Both the position numbers and the translations under genes were made by a program. From Verrucomicrobiaceae bacterium (GTDB taxonomy: Bacteria; Verrucomicrobiota; Verrucomicrobiia; Verrucomicrobiales; Verrucomicrobiaceae): a DNA stretch of 64,000 nucleotides. Below, one piece after another: positions 32,666 through 41,083 of this stretch (its first letter is position 1; every line of letters begins with the position of its first letter). Location of the stretch: contig JADJPW010000007.1 of assembly GCA_016713035.1 (NCBI GenBank), positions 124,001 through 188,000 on the forward strand, given 5' to 3'. The notes under the pieces were generated by a model. That model saw only the letters and a program-made list of their open reading frames with translations. It had not been told where the DNA came from and ran no database searches.

Positions 32666-34558
32666 ATGAGACGTCTCTGCACTTTCTTGGCCGCCGGATT
32701 GCTGGTTTCTTCACTATCTCCTCTGGCGCAGGCCTCATCGCGTGTGCCTAGAACAGAGGCGCAGGAGGTGCGGGCTGCTGTGGGCATCTGCCTCGGTCGG
32801 GTGGAGCGGATCGAGTCTTTCCGGCATCCACAGCGTGGTGGGATTTTTACACGGGTGACGATCCGCGTGCTGGAGGGGCTGAAGGGCCGCTTTCCGGCGG
32901 AAATCACGCTCGTGCAGCGCGGCGGCACTTTCGGTGGTGAGAGCGAGGCCAGTGGTGCGAACACGGCGCTGCGGATCGGTGAGGAGAGGCTTTTTCACCT
33001 GCTGCGTAGGGCGGATGGATCGCTGGAGCCCCTGGGCGGCAGCGCGGTCGCTGGTCGTGTGACGAATGCGTTCGCTAGCCAGCAAAAGCTGCGGCGTGTG
33101 CGCCAGCTCGCCGCAGCAGTGCAGAGTGCCGCTCTGATCACGGGCGAGGATTTCAGCGCAGAGTCAGGCGTGCAGCAGGCCAGCTCCGGCGGCGGTGGAG
33201 GTGGTACGAGCACGGGGCTGCTCATCGATGGCAGCGGTATTCCCTCCAGGTTTCTCGCGCCGGATCGCGGTGAGCCGATCGGCTATCTTGTGGATGCCCA
33301 GGCGCTGCCCACAGGTGTCACGCAGGCGCAGGCGCTGACGGCGGTGTCGCAGGCTCTGGCTGCATGGAGTGCGGTGACGGGCATCACCTTCCGCTATGAT
33401 GGGCTGCAAAACTTTGGCATGTCTGCGGCGGATGTGACCACGCAGGATGAGCGGCTGCGCATCCAACTGCATGATTTGCACAATGAAATCCCGGCCAGCA
33501 GCGTGCTAGGAATCGGAGGGTATGCGAGCACGAATGTGAGCAGCGACTTTACGTCCACGGGGGGCGGTGGTGGGCAGGTGAATGGGCTGGAATTCCACAA
33601 AACGACGCGAGGCTATGTGGTGCTGGAGCATGGAGCGACTTCGTTGCAGTCGCTGACGACGCTGGCGGAGGTGCTCTGCCATGAGGTCGGCCATGCGCTG
33701 AGCATGGCGCATTCCAGCGAGAATCCGAGTGAGCCCGATACGGCGCTGAAGCAGGCGGTGATGTACTACCAAGCCCATGCGGATGGTCGTGGCGCCGCAC
33801 TGGGCAGCTACGACGGGCCGATCATCCAGAAGGCGCATCCTTTGGCCGACAAGCCCCCGTATTCCTATGACCGCATCGTGCCGCTGGTGAGTGCTCCGAG
33901 CCCGATCACGGGTGTGGCGGGCATCAATGAGCTCGCTCTAGCGGGCTATGATCTGCAAACGCCCTCCACATCGCTCACGCTGGTCACCACGGGGCCAGTG
34001 AGCGGTAGTGCAGCGACGGTAAGCTTCACTGGCTCGACTCTGAAGCTGACGCAGGCTGGCTACTATGGAGATAGCAGCGTGGACCCGGCTACCAGCTCGT
34101 TTTTTGTGCTGAAATGGGTGCGCTTCTCCGATGGGGTGCACTGCTCACCCTGGTCACGCGTGCGTGTGGTGAGCATTTACTCCGATAGCGGCGGTGACGG
34201 GCTGCCGAACTCCTGGTCCACCACGCATTTCGGCAGTGCCACGCCCAGTGCGGCGGCTTTGACCCGTGCTGGTGATGACAAGGATGGTGATGGTCTGACG
34301 AATCTCACGGAGTTCCTCCTCGGTACCGTCCCTGTGAATGCCGTATCGCGATTGAGGACCACGTCACTCACCAGCAGCACGCTGGAGTGGCCGGCTTCGC
34401 CGTATGCGCTGTACACGGTGGAGTCTTCGTCCGATTTGGCCACCTGGTCGCGTTTTGGGAACCCCATCGTTCCTACCACGAGCACGGGAAGTGCGAGCGG
34501 GAATTTCGTACCTGCCGCGACGACGAAAAAGTTCTACCGCGTGAAGTTCGGCCCCTGA
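32666..34558 (+). CDS. Secreted matrixin-type zinc metalloprotease
   Basis: ATG 32666 gives 630 residues with signal MRRLCTFLAAGLLVSSLSPL; the ATG at 32657 is an alternative. The zinc motif HEVGHALSMAH (HExxHxxxxxH) is at about residues 339-349. Upstream, 'ALAAWSAVTGITFRYDG' is the typical pre-catalytic matrixin segment. The C-terminal part has a Ca-binding thrombospondin-3-like stretch ('GGDGLPNSWSTTHFGS', 'GDDKDGDGLTNLTEFLLGT') and a final immunoglobulin-like region. It is secreted and may digest extracellular protein. The N-terminal region to residue about 150 is an unrecognised prodomain-like segment followed by a Gly-rich linker. Confidence 0.85.
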   Translation: MRRLCTFLAAGLLVSSLSPLAQASSRVPRTEAQEVRAAVGICLGRVERIESFRHPQRGGIFTRVTIRVLEGLKGRFPAEITLVQRGGTFGGESEASGANTALRIGEERLFHLLRRADGSLEPLGGSAVAGRVTNAFASQQKLRRVRQLAAAVQSAALITGEDFSAESGVQQASSGGGGGGTSTGLLIDGSGIPSRFLAPDRGEPIGYLVDAQALPTGVTQAQALTAVSQALAAWSAVTGITFRYDGLQNFGMSAADVTTQDERLRIQLHDLHNEIPASSVLGIGGYASTNVSSDFTSTGGGGGQVNGLEFHKTTRGYVVLEHGATSLQSLTTLAEVLCHEVGHALSMAHSSENPSEPDTALKQAVMYYQAHADGRGAALGSYDGPIIQKAHPLADKPPYSYDRIVPLVSAPSPITGVAGINELALAGYDLQTPSTSLTLVTTGPVSGSAATVSFTGSTLKLTQAGYYGDSSVDPATSSFFVLKWVRFSDGVHCSPWSRVRVVSIYSDSGGDGLPNSWSTTHFGSATPSAAALTRAGDDKDGDGLTNLTEFLLGTVPVNAVSRLRTTSLTSSTLEWPASPYALYTVESSSDLATWSRFGNPIVPTTSTGSASGNFVPAATTKKFYRVKFGP

Positions 34559-34581
34559 TCCCATATGGATCGAGTGTGGGA

Positions 34582-35685
34582 TCAGCCGCGACGACCTGGA
34601 GGCGGTCCGCGACGGGGGCCTTTGGGTGGAGAGGATTTGCCAGGGCGCTTCGGGCCGAAACCAGTACGACCACGAGGACGCTTTTCGGAGTCGCTGTCTC
34701 TCGTAGGTGGGCCACGGCGGGCACCTGGGCCACGAGGACGCTTTTCAGAGTCGTTGTCCCGCGCAGGCGGACCACGGCGAGCACCGGGGCCGCGTGGGCG
34801 CTTTTCTGGGCCGGAATCTCTCGCAGGAGGGCCTCGGCGGGCACCTGGGCTGCGTGGGCGGCGAGGTGCTTCGTCGTCGAAAAAGTCATCTTGGCTCTCG
34901 ACGCGAGCTGGGCGGCCAGCGGGTGATCTGGGGGCTCGCGGGGTTCTGGAGCCGGTTTTTTTCGGCGCGGGTCGCTCGCGTTGTGATTGGCGAGCCTCCT
35001 CGGCAAAGAAGCGTTCGACCTCTGCCGGGGTGAGCTGCTTCCAACTGCCCTTTTGCATGCCGCGTAGCTGCAACCAGCCGATGCGGATGCGGGTGAGCCG
35101 CTCGACCTCGTAGCCGAGGCCATACATCATAAGGCGAATTTGGCGTTTCAGGCCCTGTTTCAGCACCAGGTGGCAGCGGTAGGCTCCGTCCAGCCAGGCA
35201 CGCTCCACTTTCGCGTGGCCCTCCTCGGTGGGCATGCCTTTGACCAGTTTTGCCATCGTGTCCTGGGTCATGGGCTGGTCCACGACCACTTCGTATTCTT
35301 TCTCTGCACCCTGGCTGGGGTGGATGATGCGGTGAGAGAGATCACCGCGATTCGTCATGAGCAGCAGGCCTTCGCTCTCTTTATCGAGCCTGCCCACATG
35401 GTGCAGGTGCTGAAAGCGGTCCGGCAGCAGGTCATAAATGGTCATGCGCTCATGCGTGTCGCCACGGGAGCAGATGTAGCCTTTGGGCTTGTTCAGGGCC
35501 AGGACGACGGGCAGCTCGGTCTTCACGGGCTTGCCATCGACGATGACTTTGTCCTCGGGCTCGACCTGGGTCGCTAGGCTGGTGATGACGTGGCCATTGA
35601 TCGACACACGTCCTTCGACGATGATCTGCTCCGCACCCCTGCGAGAGGCGATGCCACACTGGCTGAGATAGCGATTGAGCCGCAC
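34582..35685 (-). CDS. Pseudouridine synthase of the RsuA/RluB family with repetitive basic tail
   Basis: GTG 35685 starts at the normal family N-terminus (VRLNRYLSQCGIASRRGAEQ, the S4 domain) and lies 23 bases after the small basic protein stop; GTG 35760 would overlap that gene. The catalytic Asp is in 'HHVGRLDKESEGLLLMTN'; 'ALNKPKGYICSRGD' and 'GLKRQIRLMMYGLG' are the other synthase motifs. The enzyme isomerises a uridine of rRNA in the cytoplasm, in 23S if RluB/RluE-like or 16S if RsuA-like. The last 130 residues are low-complexity Arg/Pro/Gly with three 20-residue repeats, probably disordered and RNA-binding. Confidence 0.9.
   Translation of the reverse strand: MRLNRYLSQCGIASRRGAEQIIVEGRVSINGHVITSLATQVEPEDKVIVDGKPVKTELPVVLALNKPKGYICSRGDTHERMTIYDLLPDRFQHLHHVGRLDKESEGLLLMTNRGDLSHRIIHPSQGAEKEYEVVVDQPMTQDTMAKLVKGMPTEEGHAKVERAWLDGAYRCHLVLKQGLKRQIRLMMYGLGYEVERLTRIRIGWLQLRGMQKGSWKQLTPAEVERFFAEEARQSQRERPAPKKTGSRTPRAPRSPAGRPARVESQDDFFDDEAPRRPRSPGARRGPPARDSGPEKRPRGPGARRGPPARDNDSEKRPRGPGARRGPPTRDSDSEKRPRGRTGFGPKRPGKSSPPKGPRRGPPPGRRG
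34681..34860 (-). repeat. Three tandem 60-bp repeats in the synthase tail
   Basis: Units 34681-34740, 34741-34800 and 34801-34860 are near-identical and encode 'RPRGPGARRGPPARDSDSEK'-type 20-residue units. The exact codon multiple indicates in-frame expansion. Copy number is likely to vary between strains. Confidence 0.85.
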
Positions 35686-35708
35686 GGCGGAGAGATGGGG
35701 GGGAAGCC

Positions 35709-35861
35709 TTACTCGGGCTTGGTTTTTGGCAGGTTCGTCGGCAGACGACCTTCTTTCCACAAACCGCGGGTTTTCAGCAGCTTCACGCGTTCACCGCGCT
35801 TCAGAACACTGCGCTTGGTGCCGACGGAGCCGGAGGTCTTGAGGCTGCGATGCTGGGACAT
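35709..35861 (-). CDS. Chlamydiae/Verrucomicrobia small basic protein
   Basis: A 50-residue frame: MSQHRSLKTSGSVGTKRSVL, then KRGERVKLLK, TRGLWKEGRLPTNLPKTKPE. The order of Ser-Gln-His-Arg-Ser-Leu, G-T-K-R-S-V-L-K-R, E-R-V, and G-x-W-K-E-G matches the family described as a Chlamydiae/Verrucomicrobia ribosome-associated small basic protein (TIGR04137 by memory). It is expected to be abundant and associated with the ribosome; the exact position is not known. It lies just upstream of the pseudouridine synthase on the same strand, a sensible translation-related operon. The family is a strong taxonomic marker. Confidence 0.85.
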   Translation of the reverse strand: MSQHRSLKTSGSVGTKRSVLKRGERVKLLKTRGLWKEGRLPTNLPKTKPE

Positions 35862-36031
35862 GGTAAAATGGTGCGGACTGGGGGGTTGGTCTGAAAAAGG
35901 GCGCGGAGACTAGCCGCAGCCTGCCCGGGCGCAAGGGCTTTGTTCCGGTCGTTTCAGGTCCATGGGCCTCACAGGGGCTCTCCGGGTGGTCCAGCGGGGA
36001 AATACTTTGCCTGCCAGTGAGGCGATCTGAT

Positions 36032-39000
36032 ATGCGTTTGAGCTTTCCCAACATGAAAACGGTCTTTTTTGCCCTCCTCGCGGCCTCCAGCCTGCACGCC
36101 GCCACGCAGATCACCTGGCAGCGCCAGCAGCTCCACGGTGATTTTTACTCCGAGGGCGCCGCCATCGGCGACATCAATGGCGACGGCAAACCCGACGTCG
36201 TCGCGGGGCCGTTTTGGTGGGAAGGCCCGGCCTTTGAGAAGAAGCACGCCTACTACGAGCCGAAGATTTTTTCGATCAATGGCTACTCCGACAACTTCTT
36301 CGCCTACGTCCACGATTTCGATGCCGACAAACGGAACGACATCCTCATGCTCGGCGTTTCCGGCAAGGAAGCGCGGCTTTACCTCAATCCCGGCACGCAC
36401 GACGACAAACCCTGGCCCATGCACCTCGTCGCCGATGTGGTGGACAACGAATCCCCCGTCTTCACCGACATCACCGGCGACGGCAAACCGGAGATCGTGT
36501 GCAGCACCGGAGGCAAATTCGGCTGGTTCGCCCCGAACTGGGCCAAACCGACCGAGAAATGGCCCTTCGTCGCCGTCACGGACGACATGAAGGTCGCCAA
36601 GTTCACCCACGGCCTCGGCGTCGGCGACGTGAATGGCGATGGAAAGATGGATCTGCTCGAAGCAAGACGCTGGTGGGAAGCGCCCACTGGGAACAGCGAA
36701 CCGAGAACAGCGAACTGGATTCAGCACAGCTTCGCCGCTGGCATCGGCGGTGGCGCTCAGATGTTCGCGTATGATTTCGACGGCAACGGCACCAACGATG
36801 TCTTCACCGCATTGGCCGCCCATCGCTACGGCGTCGCCGTCTTCCTCCAAACCGGGAACCGCGAACCGAGAACTGCGAACTGGAACCGCATCATGCTCGC
36901 CAGCGAACAGCCGCAAGACAACGACTACGGCATCGTCTTCTCCCAGCCACACGCCGCCCACCTCGCCGACATCGACGGCGATGGCGTGAAGGACATCGTC
37001 ACCGGCAAGCGCTACTGGGCGCACAACGGCCACGACCCCGACGAGCGCGGCCACCGCGTCATCTATTGGTATCAAACGAAGCGCGATGGCAAGGGCGGCG
37101 TCGATTTCGTCCCGCACCTCGTCGATGCCGAAAGCGGCGTCGGCGTCGATGTCCAGGTCGGCGACGTGAACGGCGACACGCTGCCCGACATCGTCGTTGG
37201 CAACAAAGCGGGCGTTTATGTCCTCACGCAGGTGCGGAAGGAACAGAATCAGGATTCAGGATTCAAAAATCAGGAATCCAAACTCTACGGCCCCGCCCTG
37301 AAGGCCCAAAAAGACTACGCCAAGGGCCTCAGTCCTGCGGAGGCCCTCAAACAGATGCAGCTCCCCACCGGCTTCAAAGCCGAGCTTATCGCCGCCGAGC
37401 CGGATGTCGTGCAGCCCATCGCCTTCACCTTCGACGAACGCGGCCGCATCTGGGTGGTGGAAGGGAATAGCTACCCGCAGCCCCGCGAAGTCGGCAAAGG
37501 CCAGGACCGCATCAAGATCCTCGAAGACACCGACGGCGACGGCACCTTCGAGACGAAGAAAATCTTCTGCGAAGGCTTGAACCTCGTCAGTGGCATTGAG
37601 CTGGGTTTCGGCGGCGTGTGGGTGGGGGCCGCGCCTTATCTGCTCTTCATCCCGGATGCGGACAAAGACGACCGGGCTGATACAGCAGCGAAGAAGATAG
37701 ATGAGAGAGGAGAGAAGATAGAAAAGGCCGCTGCGAAGCAGAATCTATCCTCTCCCCGCTATCCTCTATCCTCTTTCCCCTTAGCCCCCGGCCTCAACTT
37801 CACCGCCTACGCCCTCCTCGACGGCTGGGGCACGCAGGACACGCACGAAACGCTCAACAGCTTCATCTGGGGCCCGGACGGCTGGCTTTACGGCTGCCAT
37901 GGCGTCTTCACGCACAGCCGCGTCGGCAAACCCGGCACGCCGGATGACCAGCGCGAGCCGATCAATGCCGGCGTGTGGCGTTACCATCCGGTGCGGCATG
38001 AGTTTGAGGTCTTCGCGCATGGCACCAGCAATCCCTGGGGCCTCGACTACGACCAGCATGGCGAGTGGTTCGTCACCGCGTGCGTCATTCCGCATCTGTA
38101 TCACATCGTGCCGGGCGGACGGTATCAGCGGCAGGCCGGGCAGCACTTCAACGCCTACACCTACGAGGACATCAAGACCATCGCCGACCACGCGCACTAC
38201 GCCGGCAATCCGCGACCCGATGTCACCTTCGACAAAACGACCGGCGCAGGCGTGATGAACAACGACACCAACGCCCTCGGCGGCGGTCACGCGCACTGCG
38301 GCCTCGCCATTTATCAGAGCAGCCTCTTCCCGCCGACCTATCGCAACCAGCTCCTCTTCGGCAACCTCCACGGCCATCGCCTCGTCGCGAACTACACCGA
38401 CGTGAAAGGCAGCACCTACATCGGCAAACACGCCGCCGATTTCCTGCGAGCGAACGACATGCACTTCATCCCCGTGACGCAAAAAGTCGGCCCGGATGGG
38501 GCGCTGTATGTGAGTGATTGGTCCGATCAGCAAATCTGCCACCGCGGCAGCGGCGCCGTGGAGCATTGGGATCGCAGTAATGGGCGCATCTATCGCATTT
38601 CATATGGGAGTGCGGGCACTCTTGCCCGCATCAAAAATAAAGGCGGCGAAGCCGCGAAGACAAATGTGGCGGACAAGAGTGTCCGCGCTCCCGTCATCCC
38701 CGCCGCCCCGTTCGATCTCGCGAAGGAACCGGATGAGAAACTGGCCCGGCTCGCGGTGCAGACCGAGAATGAGTGGGTTTCACGCATGGCGAGGAGAGTG
38801 CTGATGGAGAAAGTCGTTCAAGGTCAAATCTTGAACTACAAGATCAAGATCCCGGATGACAAGGCTATGGAAGTCAGTGTCACGTCTCGTTTGAAGGCCG
38901 ATTGGTTGGCTTATTCCGTTGGAAATTTCAGTTCGATGCGTCTTCGTAACACCCTAAGGAACTCGTCGAATGATCTAGCTAGAGCCCAGGCCGTGAGGCA

Positions 39001-40996
39001 GCTATCCGATCCATTTCAGATGTTCTTGGGGGATGATCCCGCAAAGGCCAAATCAGGTGCTTCACCAGAGATCACTTCAGTGAAGTTTGATATAGATGAA
39101 GACCAACTCGAATCACTGATTGCATGCGGCAAAACAGATACATCCCCCATCGTCCGCCGCGAACTCTCCTCCGCGCTTCAGCGCATCCCGCAAGACAAAC
39201 GCAAAGACCTCGCCACCGCCCTTCTCAAGCACGGCGAAGACTCGGAAGACCCGATGATCCCGCTGCTCATCTGGTATGGCATCGAGCCGGTGGTGGCGGC
39301 GGATGCGGCGGTGGGGTTGCAGCTCGCGGCGGTGTCGAAGATGCCGAAGGTCACGGAGTTCATTTATCGCCGCCTGGCGGGCGAGGAGGCGGGGATTCAG
39401 GGGCTGCTCAAACTCGCGGCGGTGTCGAAGGACGCGGCGCTGCGGCAGAATCTGCTCACTGCGGTCGTGCAGGCGGCTCGCGGAGGCAGCAAAGTCTCTG
39501 CGCCATCAAATTGGACCCAGATGCGGGAGAAAGTGGCTTCGGCTTTAGCCGAATCCGGGGATGCGGCTAAAGCCGCAACCACTTTGTTGCTCGAACTCGA
39601 AGCCCACATGGGCATCGAGGCAGCCTTGAAGCACTTCCGCGATCAACTCGCCCTCGCGACCGCGGGCACGGCAGCGCGTGAAAGCGCCTTGAAGGTGCTG
39701 TTGCAGGCCAAAGATGCCGCCACGGCCAAAATCCTGCTCAACATCGTCTCCAACGACTCACCGGCCTCCCTTCGCCGACAGGCCATCCAGGCGCTCGCCT
39801 CGCTCAAAGACGCGGAAACGCCGCGCATCCTCGGCGCAGCGCTGCCGAAGCTCTCCGCGAACGAATTGCCCGATGCGGTGAACACCCTCGCCTCGACCAA
39901 AGAAGGCTCAAAAGCGCTCTTGAAGGCCGTGGAGGCCAAAACGGTGCCTGCGACGGCCCTTTCGCCGTTTTTGGTGCGACAGCTCACCGCCTTCGATGAC
40001 GCAGAGATCAACGCCTTGATCAAATCCGCCTGGGGCGATGTGAACGCGCCAAAAGCCGATCTCGGCGAGCGCACGAAGAAATACAAAGCGCTGCTCACAC
40101 CCGCCGCGCTTGCCAAAGGCGATCTCGCGAAGGGCAAGATGCTCTACACCGCCACCTGCGGCCAATGCCACAAACTCTTCGGCGAAGGTCAAAACGTCGG
40201 GCCCGACATCACGGGCAGCAATCGCGCCGATTTGAACTACCTGCTCGAAAACGTGCTCGATCCCAACGCGGTCATCGGCAAGGCCTACCAGCTCAACCTC
40301 TTCACCATGAAGGACGGCCGCGTGATGAGCGGCGTCATCAAGGAGGAAAACCCCGCCGCGGTGAAGATCGCCATAATGGGCGGTGTGGAGTTCACGCTGC
40401 CGCAGGCGGACATCGCCAAGCGCGAGGTCTCAAAGCTCAGCACGATGCCCGAGGGCCTGTTTGATGCGCTGCAGCCGGAGATGGTGATCGATCTCGTGAA
40501 GTATCTGCAGAGTGGTGTAGGCGCATCTGGGAAAGGTTCGGCTAAAGCCGAAGCCACTTTGGTCCCAGGCGCGATCGAGGGCGAAACGATGAAGGTGCTC
40601 GAAATCACCGGCGGCAAAACCGGTCGGCAAGGCATGGGCGGCTTTGGCAACACCTGGAGCGGCGCGGCGCAGCTCTGGTGGACGGGCGGCAAGCCGGATC
40701 AAAAGCTCACGCTGGCGATTCCGGTCAAAGAAGCGGGCAAGTACACGCTCTACGGTGCCCTCACCATGGCCCGCGACTACGGCGTGGTCAGCATCACGCT
40801 CGATGGCAAGCCCGTGTCGTCGAGTTTCGATGGCTACAACGGCCCCAAGGTCATCCACACCGGCGAAAAAGAGTGGGGCACACATGAACTGACCGCTGGC
40901 GAGCACAAGCTGAGCTTCACCCTCGCTCCACCGAATCCAGATGCCCTGCCCGCGAACATGGTGGGGCTGGATTATGTGCGGCTGGAGAAGAAGTAA
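36032..40996 (+). CDS. Very large secreted PVC-type heme-binding protein (FG-GAP, membrane-bound-dehydrogenase propeller, HEAT, CxxCH)
   Basis: ATG 36032 has GAGG nine bases upstream and gives 1654 residues with a signal peptide ending in LHA; ATG 36053 is an alternative. Domains: FG-GAP/VCBS repeats to about residue 400 ('GDINGDGKPDVVAGPFWWEG', 'GDVNGDGKMDLLEARRWWE'); a membrane-bound-dehydrogenase propeller from about 450 ('MQLPTGFKAELIAAEPDVVQ', 'GPDGWLYGCHGVFTHSRVG', 'NLHGHRLVANY', 'VGPDGALYVSDWSD'); HEAT-like helices; a cytochrome c site CGQCHKLFGEG near 1380; and a C-terminal carbohydrate-binding-like module. Likely a periplasmic sugar or alcohol dehydrogenase-type cytochrome. Several short repeats of at least four families are inserted in frame, and 38815-39140 has lower GC. 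Confidence 0.85.
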   Translation: MRLSFPNMKTVFFALLAASSLHAATQITWQRQQLHGDFYSEGAAIGDINGDGKPDVVAGPFWWEGPAFEKKHAYYEPKIFSINGYSDNFFAYVHDFDADKRNDILMLGVSGKEARLYLNPGTHDDKPWPMHLVADVVDNESPVFTDITGDGKPEIVCSTGGKFGWFAPNWAKPTEKWPFVAVTDDMKVAKFTHGLGVGDVNGDGKMDLLEARRWWEAPTGNSEPRTANWIQHSFAAGIGGGAQMFAYDFDGNGTNDVFTALAAHRYGVAVFLQTGNREPRTANWNRIMLASEQPQDNDYGIVFSQPHAAHLADIDGDGVKDIVTGKRYWAHNGHDPDERGHRVIYWYQTKRDGKGGVDFVPHLVDAESGVGVDVQVGDVNGDTLPDIVVGNKAGVYVLTQVRKEQNQDSGFKNQESKLYGPALKAQKDYAKGLSPAEALKQMQLPTGFKAELIAAEPDVVQPIAFTFDERGRIWVVEGNSYPQPREVGKGQDRIKILEDTDGDGTFETKKIFCEGLNLVSGIELGFGGVWVGAAPYLLFIPDADKDDRADTAAKKIDERGEKIEKAAAKQNLSSPRYPLSSFPLAPGLNFTAYALLDGWGTQDTHETLNSFIWGPDGWLYGCHGVFTHSRVGKPGTPDDQREPINAGVWRYHPVRHEFEVFAHGTSNPWGLDYDQHGEWFVTACVIPHLYHIVPGGRYQRQAGQHFNAYTYEDIKTIADHAHYAGNPRPDVTFDKTTGAGVMNNDTNALGGGHAHCGLAIYQSSLFPPTYRNQLLFGNLHGHRLVANYTDVKGSTYIGKHAADFLRANDMHFIPVTQKVGPDGALYVSDWSDQQICHRGSGAVEHWDRSNGRIYRISYGSAGTLARIKNKGGEAAKTNVADKSVRAPVIPAAPFDLAKEPDEKLARLAVQTENEWVSRMARRVLMEKVVQGQILNYKIKIPDDKAMEVSVTSRLKADWLAYSVGNFSSMRLRNTLRNSSNDLARAQAVRQLSDPFQMFLGDDPAKAKSGASPEITSVKFDIDEDQLESLIACGKTDTSPIVRRELSSALQRIPQDKRKDLATALLKHGEDSEDPMIPLLIWYGIEPVVAADAAVGLQLAAVSKMPKVTEFIYRRLAGEEAGIQGLLKLAAVSKDAALRQNLLTAVVQAARGGSKVSAPSNWTQMREKVASALAESGDAAKAATTLLLELEAHMGIEAALKHFRDQLALATAGTAARESALKVLLQAKDAATAKILLNIVSNDSPASLRRQAIQALASLKDAETPRILGAALPKLSANELPDAVNTLASTKEGSKALLKAVEAKTVPATALSPFLVRQLTAFDDAEINALIKSAWGDVNAPKADLGERTKKYKALLTPAALAKGDLAKGKMLYTATCGQCHKLFGEGQNVGPDITGSNRADLNYLLENVLDPNAVIGKAYQLNLFTMKDGRVMSGVIKEENPAAVKIAIMGGVEFTLPQADIAKREVSKLSTMPEGLFDALQPEMVIDLVKYLQSGVGASGKGSAKAEATLVPGAIEGETMKVLEITGGKTGRQGMGGFGNTWSGAAQLWWTGGKPDQKLTLAIPVKEAGKYTLYGALTMARDYGVVSITLDGKPVSSSFDGYNGPKVIHTGEKEWGTHELTAGEHKLSFTLAPPNPDALPANMVGLDYVRLEKK
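36689..36718 (+). repeat. In-gene GAACnGAGAAC repeat, copy 1
   Basis: It contains GAACAGCGAACCGAGAACAG then CGAACTGG and encodes 'TGNSEPRTANW'. It lies between 'RRWWEAP' and 'IQHSFAAG', where FG-GAP repeats need no such peptide. Relatives are at 36852 and, on the other strand, 47906. Confidence 0.6.
36852..36885 (+). repeat. In-gene GAACnGAGAAC repeat, copy 2
   Basis: It contains GAACCGCGAACCGAGAACTG then CGAACTGG and encodes 'TGNREPRTANW', nearly identical to copy 1 located 163 bp upstream in the same frame. Confidence 0.6.
37692..37780 (+). repeat. In-gene inverted repeat of AGATAGAnGAGAG / CTATCCTCT type
   Basis: A purine arm (37692-37726, with AGAAGATAGATGAGAGAGGA) faces a pyrimidine arm (37742-37780, with CTATCCTCTATCCTC). 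They are imperfect reverse complements. The encoded Lys/Glu-rich then Pro/Ser-rich peptide sits between 'DDRAD' and 'ALLDGWGTQDTHETLNSF', positions close together in usual family members. Confidence 0.6.
38606..38692 (+). repeat. In-gene double-hairpin element, GGGAGTGCGGGC...CGCGCTCCC
   Basis: 87 bp, exactly 29 codons. The left end GGGAGTGCGGGCACTCTTGC and the right end (reverse complement) GGGAGCGCGGACACTCTTGT are inverted repeats, and each end itself folds (GCGGGCA/TGCCCGC; GCGGACA/TGTCCGC). A GGCGGCGAAGCCGC palindrome is in the middle. It adds a basic peptide after 'GRIYRISYG'. Confidence 0.75.
39530..39585 (+). repeat. AAAGTGG-hairpin element, family copy 2 (in frame in gene)
   Basis: The ends AAAGTGG and CCACTTT enclose two hairpins, TCGGCTTTAGCCGA and GCGGCTAAAGCCGC, over 56 bp. 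It is translated within the HEAT-like region of the large heme-binding protein. Confidence 0.75.
40532..40560 (+). repeat. AAAGTGG-hairpin element, family copy 3 (in frame in gene)
   Basis: AAAGGTTCGGCTAAAGCCGA followed by AGCCACTTT: one hairpin with an imperfect AAAG(G)/CCACTTT frame. It lies just downstream of the cytochrome domain and encodes 'KGSAKAEATL'. Confidence 0.65.
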
Positions 40997-41083
40997 CTCC
41001 GACTTGCGAAGAAGAGTCTTGGTGGGCAATTTAGACCATGAAAATAAGGTTCCGCCCCTCCTTAAAAGCCTTCGCAACTCTGC

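Noticed and set aside
34681..34860. Minisatellite outside a gene
   Set aside because: The 60-bp repeats are in frame in the synthase gene and give a typical disordered tail.
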